DNA of 64,000 nucleotides from Chelydra serpentina (Eukaryota > Chordata > Testudines > Chelydridae): NCBI GenBank assembly GCA_037349315.1, contig JBAIAC010000007.1, positions 49,811,001 through 49,875,000 on the forward strand. Direction: 5' to 3'. The position numbers were made by a program, and so were the translations under genes. The notes under the pieces were generated by a model. The model did no database searches. It saw only the letters and a list, made by a program, of their open reading frames with translations, and was not told where the DNA came from. Below, piece by piece: positions 1 to 11,788 of this stretch (its first letter is position 1; each line of letters begins with the position of its first letter).

Positions 1-317
1 GAGATGGGGAGACCACATCTGCATGGAGTATTAAAGATGTGGGCATACCATGGATTTATATAGAGGCAATATGATATTTTCTGTCATATCTATCCCCTTC
101 TTAATGATTCCCATCATTCTGTTTGCTTTTTTGACTGCTTGTGCACACTGAGTGGATGTTTTCAGAGAACTATCCACAATGACTCCAAGATCTTTCTTGA
201 GTGGTAACAGCTAATTTAGACCTCATCATTTTATATGTATAGTTGGGATTATGCTTTCCAGTGTGCATTACTTTGCATTTATCAACATTGAATTTCATCT
301 GCCATTTTGTTGCCTAG

Positions 318-1992
318 TCATCCGGTTTTGAGAGAGCCTTTTGTAGCTCTTCGCAAGCTGCTGGGATTAATTATCTTGAGTAGTTTTGTATCATCTTCAA
401 ATCTTGCCACCTCACTGTTTACCCCTTTTTCCAGAGCATTTATGAATATGCTGAATAGGACTGGTCCCAGTAAAGCCCCCTGGGGGACACCACTATTTAC
501 CTGTCTCCATTCTGAAAACTGACCATTTATTTGTACCCTTTGTTTCCTATCTTTTAACCAGTTACCAAATGAGAGGACCTTCCCTCTTATCCCATGACAG
601 CTTACTTTGCTTAAGAGCCTTTGGTGAGGGACCTTGTCAAAGTCTTTCTGAAAATCTAAGTACACTATATCCACCGGATCCCCCCTTGTCCACATGCTTG
701 TTGACCCCCCTCAAAGAATTCTAGCAGATGGGTGAGGCATGATTATCCCTTTACAAAACCATGTTAACTCTTCTCCAACAAATTATGTTCCTCTATGTGT
801 CTGACAATTTTGTTCTTGACTATAGTTTTAACCAGTTTGTCCAGTACTGAAGTCAGGTTTACCTGCCTGTAATTGCCGGGATCACCTCTGGAGCCCTTTT
901 TAAAAATTGGCGTCACATTAGCTATTCTCCAGTCATTTGGTACAGAAGCTGATTTAAATGATAGGATACAGACTACCGTTATTAGTTCTGCAATTTCACA
1001 TTTGAGTTTCTTCAGAACTCTTGGGTGAATACCATCTGGTCCTGGTGACTTATTACTGTTTAGTTTATCAATTTATTCCAAAACCGCCCCTAATGACACC
1101 TCAATCTGGGGCAGTTCCTCAGATCTGTCACCTAAAAATAATGGCTCAGGTTTGGGAATCTCCCTCACATCCTCAGTCATGAAGACCGATGCAAAGAATT
1201 TGTTTAGTTTCTCTGCAATGGCCTTATCGTCCTTGAGTGCTCTTTTAGCAACTCGATCGTCCAGTGGCCCCACTGGTATTTTAGCAGGCTTCCGGCTTCT
1301 GATGTACTTACAACAGTTTGCTATTATTTTTTGAGTCTTTGGCAAGCTGTTCTTCAAATTCTTTTTTAGCCTTCCTAATTATATTTTTACACTTCATTTG
1401 CCAGAGTTTATGCTCCTTTCTATTTTCCTCACTAGGATTTAACTTCCACTTTTTAAAGGATGCCTTTTTGCCTCTCATGGCTTCTTTTACTTTGTTTAGC
1501 CATGGTGGCACTTTTTTTGTTCTCTTACTACGTTTTTTAATTTGGGGTATGCATTTAAGTTGAGCATCTATTATGGTGTCTTTAAAAAGTTTCCATGCAG
1601 CTTGCAGGGATTTCACTTTTGGCGCTGTACCTTTTAAATTTCTGTTTAACTAACTTCCTAATTTTTGTATAGTTCCCTTTTCTGAAATTAAATGCTACAG
1701 TGTTGGGCTGCTGTGGTGTTTTCCTTGTCATAGGGATGCTAAATGTAATTATATTATGGTCACTATTACCCAGGGGTCCAGCTATATTCACCTGTTGGAC
1801 CAGATCCTCTGCCCCACTTAGGACTAAATCAAGAATTGCCTCTCCTCTTGTGGGTTCCAAGACTTGTTGCTCCAAGAAGCAGTCACTTAAGGTGTCAAGA
1901 AACGTTATCTCTGCATCCTGTCCTGAGGTGACATGTACCCAGTCAATATGGGGATAGTTGAAATCCCCCATTATTATTATTGAGTTTTTCAT
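318..1992 (-). pseudogene. CR1 LINE ORF2 remnant, copy a (endonuclease to reverse transcriptase)
   Basis: This is a broken CR1 ORF2, read right to left. The endonuclease C-terminal part is at 1992-1582 and contains the GDFN motif (catalytic Asp and Asn of the APE-type fold) and SDHN. A linker follows at 1616-1073 in two frames, then the RT N-terminal part at about 1072-700 with SPGPDGIHPRVLKKL. The RT core at 695-318 has YLDFQKDFDKVPHQ, the SGVPQG motif and an FEDD box in place of the family's FADD. Frameshifts near 1600 and 1340 and several stops break the frame, so no full protein is made. Plus-strand frames across the region are antisense shadows. The 3' part of this CR1 lies left of the window. 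Confidence 0.92.
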
Positions 1993-2107
1993 TTTAATAG
2001 CCTATGTAATCTCCCCGAGTATTTCACAATCACTATCACCATCCTGGTCAGGTGGTTGGTAATATATCCCCACTGCTATATTCTTATTAGAGCATGGAAT
2101 TACCATC

Positions 2108-2189
2108 AATCCTTACCCCTCAAGGATTGAACTCACAATCCTGGGTTTAGCAGGCCACTGCTCAAACCACTGAGCTATCCCTCCCCCCA
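2108..2189 (-). mobile_element. tRNA-derived SINE fragment at unit junction
   Basis: Read on the minus strand this is the head of a tRNA-derived SINE: an A box (TAGCTCAGTGGTTTGAGC) and a B box (GAGTTCAATCC), closely matching the complete SINE at 37061. It is cut just after the tRNA-like part at 2108, exactly where the tandem units join. The truncation is therefore part of the duplication breakpoint rather than ordinary SINE decay. Confidence 0.85.
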
Positions 2190-2232
2190 TACCTAGGACC
2201 TGAGTCTTTAGAGGAGTAGAAAACTATCTCTT

Positions 2233-4932
2233 GAACATAGGAATGGCCATACTGGGTCAGACCAAAGGTCCATCTAGTACCCCGTCTTCTGACAGTGACC
2301 AATGCCAGATGCCCCAGAGGGAATGAACAGGTAATCATCAAGTGAGCCATTCCACGTTGCACATTCCCAGCTTCTGGCAAACAGAGGCTAGGGACACCAT
2401 CCCTGCCCATCCTGGCTAATAAGTTCATGAAGGATAGGTCCATGAATGGCTATCTAGTTCTTTTTTTGAACCCTCTTATAGTCTTGGCCTTCACAACATC
2501 CTCTGGCAAAGAGTTTCACAGGATGACTGTGCATTGTGTGAAGAAATTCTTCCTTATGTCTGTTTTAAACCTGCTGCCTATTAATTTCATTTGGTGACCC
2601 CTAGTTCTTGTGTTATGAGAAGGAGTAAATAACACTTCCTTATTTACTTTCTCCACACCAGTTATGATGTTATAGACCTCAGTCATATCCCCCCTTCGTC
2701 ATCTCTTTTCCAGGCAGAAAAGTCCAAGTCTTATTAATCCGTGCTCATACAGAAGCTGTTCCATACCCCTTATAATTTTTGTTGCCATTTTCTGAACCTT
2801 TTCCAATTCCAATATATCTTTTTTTGAGATGGGGAGACCACATCTGCATGGAGTATTAAAGATGTGGGCATACCATGGATTTATATAGAGGCAATATGAT
2901 ATTTTCTGTCATATCTATCCCCTTCTTAATGATTCCCATCATTCTGTTTGCTTTTTTGACTGCTTGTGCACACTGAGTGGATGTTTTCAGAGAACTATCC
3001 ACAATGACTCCAAGATCTTTCTTGAGTGGTAACAGCTAATTTAGACCTCATCATTTTATATGTATAGTTGGGATTATGCTTTCCAGTGTGCATTACTTTG
3101 CATTTATCAACATTGAATTTCATCTGCCATTTTGTTGCCTAGTCATCCGGTTTTGAGAGAGCCTTTTGTAGCTCTTCGCAAGCTGCTGGGATTAATTATC
3201 TTGAGTAGTTTTGTATCATCTTCAAATCTTGCCACCTCACTGTTTACCCCTTTTTCCAGAGCATTTATGAATATGCTGAATAGGACTGGTCCCAGTAAAG
3301 CCCCCTGGGGGACACCACTATTTACCTGTCTCCATTCTGAAAACTGACCATTTATTTGTACCCTTTGTTTCCTATCTTTTAACCAGTTACCAAATGAGAG
3401 GACCTTCCCTCTTATCCCATGACAGCTTACTTTGCTTAAGAGCCTTTGGTGAGGGACCTTGTCAAAGTCTTTCTGAAAATCTAAGTACACTATATCCACC
3501 GGATCCCCCCTTGTCCACATGCTTGTTGACCCCCCTCAAAGAATTCTAGCAGATGGGTGAGGCATGATTATCCCTTTACAAAACCATGTTAACTCTTCTC
3601 CAACAAATTATGTTCCTCTATGTGTCTGACAATTTTGTTCTTGACTATAGTTTTAACCAGTTTGTCCAGTACTGAAGTCAGGTTTACCTGCCTGTAATTG
3701 CCGGGATCACCTCTGGAGCCCTTTTTAAAAATTGGCGTCACATTAGCTATTCTCCAGTCATTTGGTACAGAAGCTGATTTAAATGATAGGATACAGACTA
3801 CCGTTATTAGTTCTGCAATTTCACATTTGAGTTTCTTCAGAACTCTTGGGTGAATACCATCTGGTCCTGGTGACTTATTACTGTTTAGTTTATCAATTTA
3901 TTCCAAAACCGCCCCTAATGACACCTCAATCTGGGGCAGTTCCTCAGATCTGTCACCTAAAAATAATGGCTCAGGTTTGGGAATCTCCCTCACATCCTCA
4001 GTCATGAAGACCGATGCAAAGAATTTGTTTAGTTTCTCTGCAATGGCCTTATCGTCCTTGAGTGCTCTTTTAGCAACTCGATCGTCCAGTGGCCCCACTG
4101 GTATTTTAGCAGGCTTCCGGCTTCTGATGTACTTACAACAGTTTGCTATTATTTTTTGAGTCTTTGGCAAGCTGTTCTTCAAATTCTTTTTTAGCCTTCC
4201 TAATTATATTTTTACACTTCATTTGCCAGAGTTTATGCTCCTTTCTATTTTCCTCACTAGGATTTAACTTCCACTTTTTAAAGGATGCCTTTTTGCCTCT
4301 CATGGCTTCTTTTACTTTGTTTAGCCATGGTGGCACTTTTTTTGTTCTCTTACTACGTTTTTTAATTTGGGGTATGCATTTAAGTTGAGCATCTATTATG
4401 GTGTCTTTAAAAAGTTTCCATGCAGCTTGCAGGGATTTCACTTTTGGCGCTGTACCTTTTAAATTTCTGTTTAACTAACTTCCTAATTTTTGTATAGTTC
4501 CCTTTTCTGAAATTAAATGCTACAGTGTTGGGCTGCTGTGGTGTTTTCCTTGTCATAGGGATGCTAAATGTAATTATATTATGGTCACTATTACCCAGGG
4601 GTCCAGCTATATTCACCTGTTGGACCAGATCCTCTGCCCCACTTAGGACTAAATCAAGAATTGCCTCTCCTCTTGTGGGTTCCAAGACTTGTTGCTCCAA
4701 GAAGCAGTCACTTAAGGTGTCAAGAAACGTTATCTCTGCATCCTGTCCTGAGGTGACATGTACCCAGTCAATATGGGGATAGTTGAAATCCCCCATTATT
4801 ATTATTGAGTTTTTCATTTTAATAGCCTATGTAATCTCCCCGAGTATTTCACAATCACTATCACCATCCTGGTCAGGTGGTTGGTAATATATCCCCACTG
4901 CTATATTCTTATTAGAGCATGGAATTACCATC
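2233..4932 (-). mobile_element. CR1 LINE, copy b (3' two-thirds)
   Basis: The 3' terminus is near 2233, where the minus strand reads as the typical CR1 tail (GACCCAGTATGGCCATTCC). It runs up through the 3' UTR, RT and endonuclease to the tandem breakpoint at 4932, where it is joined to the next unit's SINE fragment. The same tail in opposite orientation is visible near 48530-48580. Confidence 0.9.
3143..4817 (-). pseudogene. CR1 LINE ORF2 remnant, copy b
   Basis: This is the second tandem copy of the broken ORF2, with the same frames, stops and frameshifts as the copy at 318-1992, shifted by 2,825 bp: endonuclease 4817-4407, linker 4441-3898, RT core 3520-3143. Its predicted protein fragments are identical to the first copy. 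The damage therefore predates the duplication. Confidence 0.92.
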
Positions 4933-5014
4933 AATCCTTACCCCTCAAGGATTGAACTCACAATCCTGGGTTTAGCAGGCCACTGCTCAAACCACTGAGC
5001 TATCCCTCCCCCCA
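4933..5014 (-). mobile_element. tRNA-derived SINE fragment, second junction copy
   Basis: This is the same truncated SINE head as at 2108-2189, shifted by one unit. It sits directly against the endonuclease part of copy b, so the 4932/4933 point is the duplication junction. At the right edge of the array the equivalent point (7757/7758) continues as CR1 instead. Confidence 0.85.
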
Positions 5015-5967
5015 TACCTAGGACCTGAGTCTTTAGAGGAGTAGAAAACTATCTCTTGAACATAGGAATGGCCATACTGGGTCAGACCAAAGGTCCATCT
5101 AGTACCCCGTCTTCTGACAGTGACCAATGCCAGATGCCCCAGAGGGAATGAACAGGTAATCATCAAGTGAGCCATTCCACGTTGCACATTCCCAGCTTCT
5201 GGCAAACAGAGGCTAGGGACACCATCCCTGCCCATCCTGGCTAATAAGTTCATGAAGGATAGGTCCATGAATGGCTATCTAGTTCTTTTTTTGAACCCTC
5301 TTATAGTCTTGGCCTTCACAACATCCTCTGGCAAAGAGTTTCACAGGATGACTGTGCATTGTGTGAAGAAATTCTTCCTTATGTCTGTTTTAAACCTGCT
5401 GCCTATTAATTTCATTTGGTGACCCCTAGTTCTTGTGTTATGAGAAGGAGTAAATAACACTTCCTTATTTACTTTCTCCACACCAGTTATGATGTTATAG
5501 ACCTCAGTCATATCCCCCCTTCGTCATCTCTTTTCCAGGCAGAAAAGTCCAAGTCTTATTAATCCGTGCTCATACAGAAGCTGTTCCATACCCCTTATAA
5601 TTTTTGTTGCCATTTTCTGAACCTTTTCCAATTCCAATATATCTTTTTTTGAGATGGGGAGACCACATCTGCATGGAGTATTAAAGATGTGGGCATACCA
5701 TGGATTTATATAGAGGCAATATGATATTTTCTGTCATATCTATCCCCTTCTTAATGATTCCCATCATTCTGTTTGCTTTTTTGACTGCTTGTGCACACTG
5801 AGTGGATGTTTTCAGAGAACTATCCACAATGACTCCAAGATCTTTCTTGAGTGGTAACAGCTAATTTAGACCTCATCATTTTATATGTATAGTTGGGATT
5901 ATGCTTTCCAGTGTGCATTACTTTGCATTTATCAACATTGAATTTCATCTGCCATTTTGTTGCCTAG

Positions 5968-7642
5968 TCATCCGGTTTTGAGAGAGCCTTTTGTAGCTCT
6001 TCGCAAGCTGCTGGGATTAATTATCTTGAGTAGTTTTGTATCATCTTCAAATCTTGCCACCTCACTGTTTACCCCTTTTTCCAGAGCATTTATGAATATG
6101 CTGAATAGGACTGGTCCCAGTAAAGCCCCCTGGGGGACACCACTATTTACCTGTCTCCATTCTGAAAACTGACCATTTATTTGTACCCTTTGTTTCCTAT
6201 CTTTTAACCAGTTACCAAATGAGAGGACCTTCCCTCTTATCCCATGACAGCTTACTTTGCTTAAGAGCCTTTGGTGAGGGACCTTGTCAAAGTCTTTCTG
6301 AAAATCTAAGTACACTATATCCACCGGATCCCCCCTTGTCCACATGCTTGTTGACCCCCCTCAAAGAATTCTAGCAGATGGGTGAGGCATGATTATCCCT
6401 TTACAAAACCATGTTAACTCTTCTCCAACAAATTATGTTCCTCTATGTGTCTGACAATTTTGTTCTTGACTATAGTTTTAACCAGTTTGTCCAGTACTGA
6501 AGTCAGGTTTACCTGCCTGTAATTGCCGGGATCACCTCTGGAGCCCTTTTTAAAAATTGGCGTCACATTAGCTATTCTCCAGTCATTTGGTACAGAAGCT
6601 GATTTAAATGATAGGATACAGACTACCGTTATTAGTTCTGCAATTTCACATTTGAGTTTCTTCAGAACTCTTGGGTGAATACCATCTGGTCCTGGTGACT
6701 TATTACTGTTTAGTTTATCAATTTATTCCAAAACCGCCCCTAATGACACCTCAATCTGGGGCAGTTCCTCAGATCTGTCACCTAAAAATAATGGCTCAGG
6801 TTTGGGAATCTCCCTCACATCCTCAGTCATGAAGACCGATGCAAAGAATTTGTTTAGTTTCTCTGCAATGGCCTTATCGTCCTTGAGTGCTCTTTTAGCA
6901 ACTCGATCGTCCAGTGGCCCCACTGGTATTTTAGCAGGCTTCCGGCTTCTGATGTACTTACAACAGTTTGCTATTATTTTTTGAGTCTTTGGCAAGCTGT
7001 TCTTCAAATTCTTTTTTAGCCTTCCTAATTATATTTTTACACTTCATTTGCCAGAGTTTATGCTCCTTTCTATTTTCCTCACTAGGATTTAACTTCCACT
7101 TTTTAAAGGATGCCTTTTTGCCTCTCATGGCTTCTTTTACTTTGTTTAGCCATGGTGGCACTTTTTTTGTTCTCTTACTACGTTTTTTAATTTGGGGTAT
7201 GCATTTAAGTTGAGCATCTATTATGGTGTCTTTAAAAAGTTTCCATGCAGCTTGCAGGGATTTCACTTTTGGCGCTGTACCTTTTAAATTTCTGTTTAAC
7301 TAACTTCCTAATTTTTGTATAGTTCCCTTTTCTGAAATTAAATGCTACAGTGTTGGGCTGCTGTGGTGTTTTCCTTGTCATAGGGATGCTAAATGTAATT
7401 ATATTATGGTCACTATTACCCAGGGGTCCAGCTATATTCACCTGTTGGACCAGATCCTCTGCCCCACTTAGGACTAAATCAAGAATTGCCTCTCCTCTTG
7501 TGGGTTCCAAGACTTGTTGCTCCAAGAAGCAGTCACTTAAGGTGTCAAGAAACGTTATCTCTGCATCCTGTCCTGAGGTGACATGTACCCAGTCAATATG
7601 GGGATAGTTGAAACCCCCCATTATTATTATTGAGTTTTTCAT
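5968..7642 (-). pseudogene. CR1 LINE ORF2 remnant, copy c
   Basis: This has the same broken ORF2 layout as the other copies: endonuclease 7642-7232, linker 7266-6723, RT core 6345-5968. It differs at 7614, where the endonuclease GDFN motif reads GGFN because the catalytic Asp codon is changed. All copies were already dead from shared frameshifts, so the change has no functional effect here, but it dates the array. Confidence 0.92.
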
Positions 7643-7945
7643 TTTAATAGCCTATGTAATCTCCCCGAGTATTTCACAATCACTATCACCATCCTGGTCA
7701 GGTGGTTGGTAATATATCCCCACTGCTATATTCTTATTAGAGCATGGAATTACCATCCATAGAGAGTCTATGGTAGTTTGGCTCATTTAAGATTTTTACT
7801 TCATTTGATTCTACGGTTTTGTTTCACATATAGTGCCACTCCTCCACCAGCACAACCTGTTCTGTCCTTCTGATATATTTTGTACCCTGGTATTACTGGT
7901 ATCACTTCAAAAGTTTCTTTCCTAGTGATAACAGTGCCGTTCAAT

Positions 7946-8168
7946 TAATTAGCCTTTTACAGTTGATATGGTTATTTCCGCCTTTTCATGTTTCTCTGAA
8001 TGTATAAATATCGACCCACTGTATGTTCCATTCTATGCATCCGATGAAGCGGACTGTAGTCCACGAAAGCTTATGCTGAAATAAATGTGTTAGTCTCTAA
8101 GGTGCCACAAGTATTTCTTTCTTATTTTCTTTTTGCTGACACAGACTAACACGGCTACTACACTAAAA
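7946..8168 (+). mobile_element. Penelope-like element 3' tail inserted in CR1
   Basis: The CR1 is interrupted by a plus-strand block containing CGAAAGCTTATGCTGAAATA, then TTAGTCTCTAAGGTGCCACA and a terminal CAGACTAACACGGCTAC. The same block occurs in reverse at 39227-39425, and its terminal part at 32694-32825. I assign it to Penelope-like elements because the tail of the GIY-YIG-bearing remnant at 52566-53130 has the same plan (GATGAAG, AAAGCTT, AATAAA). The exact edges are approximate. CR1 sequence resumes with TGTCCCATTGATTATCC. Confidence 0.6.
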
Positions 8169-8192
8169 TGTGTCCCATTGATTATCCTCATT

Positions 8193-9190
8193 TCACCAAG
8201 TTTCTGTGACGCCTATTATATCAATATCCGCATTTAATACAAGACATGCTAGTTCACCCATCTTATTATTTAGACTTCTAGCATTGGTATATAAACACTT
8301 GTCACTTTTTAGCTGTCTGCCATTACATGATGTAATTGAATAGGACTTCTCATCAGATCCTACCTGTATTTTATCATCTTCCATCCTCTCCTCCTTACTA
8401 AGACATAGGGAAGGATCTATTCATGGAGATTCTCTAAGGGATGTCTCTGTCTGAACCACATGCTCCTCTGCATCTGTCGGCTTTCCCCCAGCCCTTAGTT
8501 TAAAAACTTCTCTATGACATTTTTAATTGTAAGTGCCAGCAATCCGGTTCCCTTTTGGTTTAGGTGGAGCCCATCCTTCCTGTATAGGCTCCCCCTTTCC
8601 ACAAAGTTTTCCCAGTTCCTAATAAATCTTAACCCCTCCTCCCTACACCACCATCTCATCCAGGCATTGAGACCCTGCAGTTCTGCCTATCTAACTGGCC
8701 CAGCGTGTGGCACTGGAGGCATTTCAGAGAATGCTACCACTACCATGGAGGTCCTGGACTTCAATCTCTTACTTAGCAGCCTAAATTGGCCTACAGGACC
8801 TCTCTCCTATCCTTCCCTATGTCATTGGTACCTATATGTATCACAACCACCCAGCTCCGGCTCCTCCCCAGCACTACACATAAGTCTATCTAGCTGTCTC
8901 GAGAGATCTGCAACCTTCGCACCAGGCAGGCAAGTCACCATGCGGTTCTCCCAGTCATCGCAAATCCAGCTATCTATTTTTCTAATGATCAAATCGCCCA
9001 TAACTATTACCTGTCTCTTCCTAATAACTGGAGTCCCCTCCCCTGGAGAGGTATTCTCAGTGCAAGGGGATACCGCAGCATCATCTGGAATGAGGATCCT
9101 AACTATGGGATTGTTTCCCTCTGCTCAATATTTCTGGAAATCTGGCTCTTTGTTTCCCAGATTGGGCAACCAGAAAATAATTAATGGACA
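8193..9190 (-). pseudogene. CR1 5' coding remnant: esterase domain and endonuclease N-terminus
   Basis: On the minus strand, 9130-8860 reads in one frame through RQVIVMGDLIIR, DDWENRMVTCLPGA and ADLSRQLDRL. After a frameshift it continues with VVIHIGTNDIGKD (GTNDI at 8832-8818). GTND and the preceding GD(S/L) block match SGNH/GDSL-type hydrolase motifs, known in the esterase domain of CR1-type LINEs; the nucleophile Ser of block I is Leu here. Stops follow until 8384-8193, an open stretch with LYTNARSLNNKMGEL and IIGVTETW, the start of the endonuclease with its catalytic Glu. The plus-strand 236-residue frame over this region is an antisense shadow. Confidence 0.75.
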
Positions 9191-11665
9191 CCTTCAAAAA
9201 TTTTGCTATACACAATTTTTCTAGTACCTCTTGGGAAGTTTCAGCAGCATAACTTACACTAAAATATGAATTATTCATACTCTGATTTAAATGGTTTGGG
9301 TTTAGAAAGAACTAGTGAACAGTCCAGGCTTGTTCTCAAGGAAAAATCCAATTTACAAGTTCACACCACCATGGACTATAGTTTTAAGTGTATTTTATGC
9401 TGTTTTATTCTGAAATATAGTTGGAAAATAGATTATTGCTGCCTTATATAAAATATTTTTTGTCGTATTACCAGCTTGATGCTCAACCAAAGGTTTTTTT
9501 CTCTTATACCACCAGATGGCCATCTAACATAAAGTTTGGAGATCAGTCAAAATAGAGGAAAAAATAAGGTAAGCGTAGCAAATAATTATTTATTATTTTC
9601 ATTGTACAATCTTCAGTGTTTTTCTTTATTTGCAATGTTCTTTACTATGTTTCCATCCACCATATTAATAGAAGTACACAGAGCTGGAGCAGTTGCATTT
9701 CATTTGATCAACAGAACCTGGAGAGCTTACCTGTTTAGGCTGTCTGCTTGCTCAACAGAGATCTTTTCCTGATCCTTCTTAGTGTTGGTAAGTGACAGCA
9801 GCATTTTTCTTTTAACTAACAGGGCAATCAGCTCTCCATGCAGGTCAGCATAAATAACATTTTATGTTTTGCCAGCAGGGAGATACTATAGAAAAATAGC
9901 ATTTGATAGTTTTGTTTCCAGAGACACAGCAGATCAGCTCCATTTTGCACAATAGCATCTTGTACTTGCAGCCTCTGTAATCAGGAAGTCATAGGAAATC
10001 AAGTGGTTCTTGTAAAGAATCTGTATTGCAGAGTGCAGAAAAACACCATCACCAAAAAGGAACTGGAAGAGGTCTGAGTTTCAAAACTCTTATACAGAGA
10101 GGTTTCTAAGGTTTAAAAAAACAAACAAACAAACAAACAAAAAAGGCATCCTTAATTTGTAAAACTTATCACTAACTCATCTCTAATAATATCTCATGGA
10201 GATAACTTCTCCCATGAGATAATATTAGGCTGCTATGTGACTGTATGACAGACTTCAAAAGCATGTGTCACGCTGTGAATATATGGGAGTTAAGAAGTAT
10301 GTTTTCCTGGCAGAGAGCCTGAAAGACCTGAGTCTGTTCTTGAATACTGAACTATGGGTCTTTCAGATTTTAGCATTGGGACTTCAGGCAAAGAAAATGC
10401 AAAATAAATTCTCATTAATAAAACCTCATTTTATTTTAAATACCATATCATTTATTTTAGAACTTATTATGATGCAAACATATTGAAGAATTTCATTTTG
10501 ATATTAGAAGTAGTTTTGGCTTTAGTTCCAGTCATTCCATTTCCAACTAGAGGAAAATAAAGCTAACTTCAAAACAAAACCGCAAACCTAAAATAGCTGA
10601 AAGTTTTAACAAGAAAGCTACTCTGGTTTGCCCTTCAGAGTTGATTCTGAATGGAATACCCATTTCAGGCTCAGCACAATTCTTTCATATCTTCTAAAGC
10701 TCAAAGTGATCTCTGTTTTCAAACCTTCTCCACCTTAAAACTGCCTCACTTTGGAAATATCGTTGAAGGTCTCTGCAGTGCCTATGGAACTCTCCAGCAC
10801 TGCAGCTGCCTCCTGCAAAAGTGGCCAGGATCTTTTTAAGGTCTGAGCATCTCCTGTGAGGTACTGCCTTGCCTTCCATTGACTGCAGTAGCATTTGAGG
10901 GTACTCGGCAACTTGTTCGATTGGCTTAAAGCAGTACTGATGATGAGTATGTAGTGGGCTCCATAAAATGTTAAAAAGTAATTGTATTACACAAGATGTC
11001 CTGAGTATTCAAAACAAAACCAGCCCTGATGAAAAATCAAGTACTGACATCCAGGATAGTTTTAAAGACCTAAGAAAGATAGAATCTTTGACAGCACAGG
11101 AGAGAACAGACCTAGAATTTTAGCTAAGATTGAGAAATGCCTATAGATAAATCATATCTCTGTTTAAATTACTAGAAAACTAAGACTCTGTTGGCAAATG
11201 TGTCCTTCATCTTGTCCATTTCAATCCATAATTATTCTGGTATAAGTTGCAATAATTCTAATTACATAGCAGTCTATTCCCCCCCAAAAGTAAGAAGTGT
11301 AAACTTAGAAGACCATAGAGTGCTGAAAATATAAATAATATGAATTAATGCTCTCACTATTCCAAAAGCAACCAATATTATTATTGCAAAGCTTTTCACT
11401 TACTGATGTCCAATGCATCTTTTCTGTCATCTGAGGTAGATCATAACTCTCAGTAGGAGTTGAACATGAATAAGTTGCTAGAAATGGAAAGAAAAATGGT
11501 AGGTCAACCTCCTAATGCTAGTGTACAGGTTGGAGATGGGAGCAGGATACAGAGGAATATAGCTCAAAGAAAGATTAACTATTGGAGAGCAATTCTAGTT
11601 TCTAGATTCAAAAATCAGAAGGAAGCATTGTGAACATCTGACCTCCTGCATAATGCAGGCCATAG
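9191..11665. other. Intergenic sequence, no gene recognised
   Basis: This is AT-rich unique sequence with only short unsupported frames. It contains an (AAAC)n run at about 10118-10142 and an imperfect hairpin with 16-bp arms (10184-10199 and 10212-10227, two mismatches). Confidence 0.6.
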
Positions 11666-11673
11666 GACGTCCC

Positions 11674-11788
11674 CAGTGCTTAATTTATTATGAAAGAGGT
11701 GCTGGGGCTCAAGCAATGTTTTACTTTCATAACAGATGCGACAAGCCTAGAAGTGCTGGGGCTCAGCCCTGGCACAAATTAAGCACTG
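11674..11788. mobile_element. 115-bp hAT-type MITE
   Basis: The ends are perfect 13-bp terminal inverted repeats, CAGTGCTTAATTT and its complement. The flanking 8-mers GACGTCCC (11666-11673) and GACTTTCC (11789-11796) match at 6 of 8 positions, as expected for an aged 8-bp hAT target duplication. There is no coding capacity. The interior carries the near-repeated word GTGCTGGGGCTCA. Confidence 0.8.

Larger units (their letters stand above)
1..7757. repeat. Tandem array of a 2,825-bp composite unit (about 2.75 copies)
   Basis: The same sequence recurs with a period of exactly 2,825 bp: the block starting at base 1 restarts at 2826 and 5651. The natural unit boundaries are 2108-4932 and 4933-7757, because after 7757 the sequence stops matching the unit start and continues as ordinary CR1. 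Each unit is a reverse-strand SINE fragment (about 83 bp), a 42-bp non-repeat spacer, and about 2.7 kb of minus-strand CR1 from its 3' end up into the endonuclease domain. Copies are nearly identical; the one difference I found is T at 1964 and 4789 versus C at 7614. The left end of the array lies outside the window. A recent tandem duplication is most likely; an assembly artefact is the main alternative. Confidence 0.95.
5058..9190 (-). mobile_element. CR1 LINE, copy c (longest; continues past the array)
   Basis: The third copy of the CR1 begins inside the array and continues beyond 7757 through the rest of the endonuclease (to about 8384), a stop-rich stretch, and an SGNH/esterase-type domain (about 8520-9070). 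The 5' limit is approximate, near 9190. A Penelope-like element is inserted at about 7946-8168. This copy probably represents the ancestral single insertion from which the tandem units were duplicated. Confidence 0.85.

Noticed and set aside
1..7757. CRISPR array or classic short satellite
   Set aside because: The repeat unit is 2.8 kb and made of identifiable retroelements, with no spacers.
8514..9224. 236-codon plus-strand frame
   Set aside because: It is antisense to the CR1 esterase remnant, whose minus-strand frame shows real motifs.
10184..10227. microRNA precursor candidate
   Set aside because: The stem is only 16 bp with two mismatches, too short for a typical hairpin precursor.
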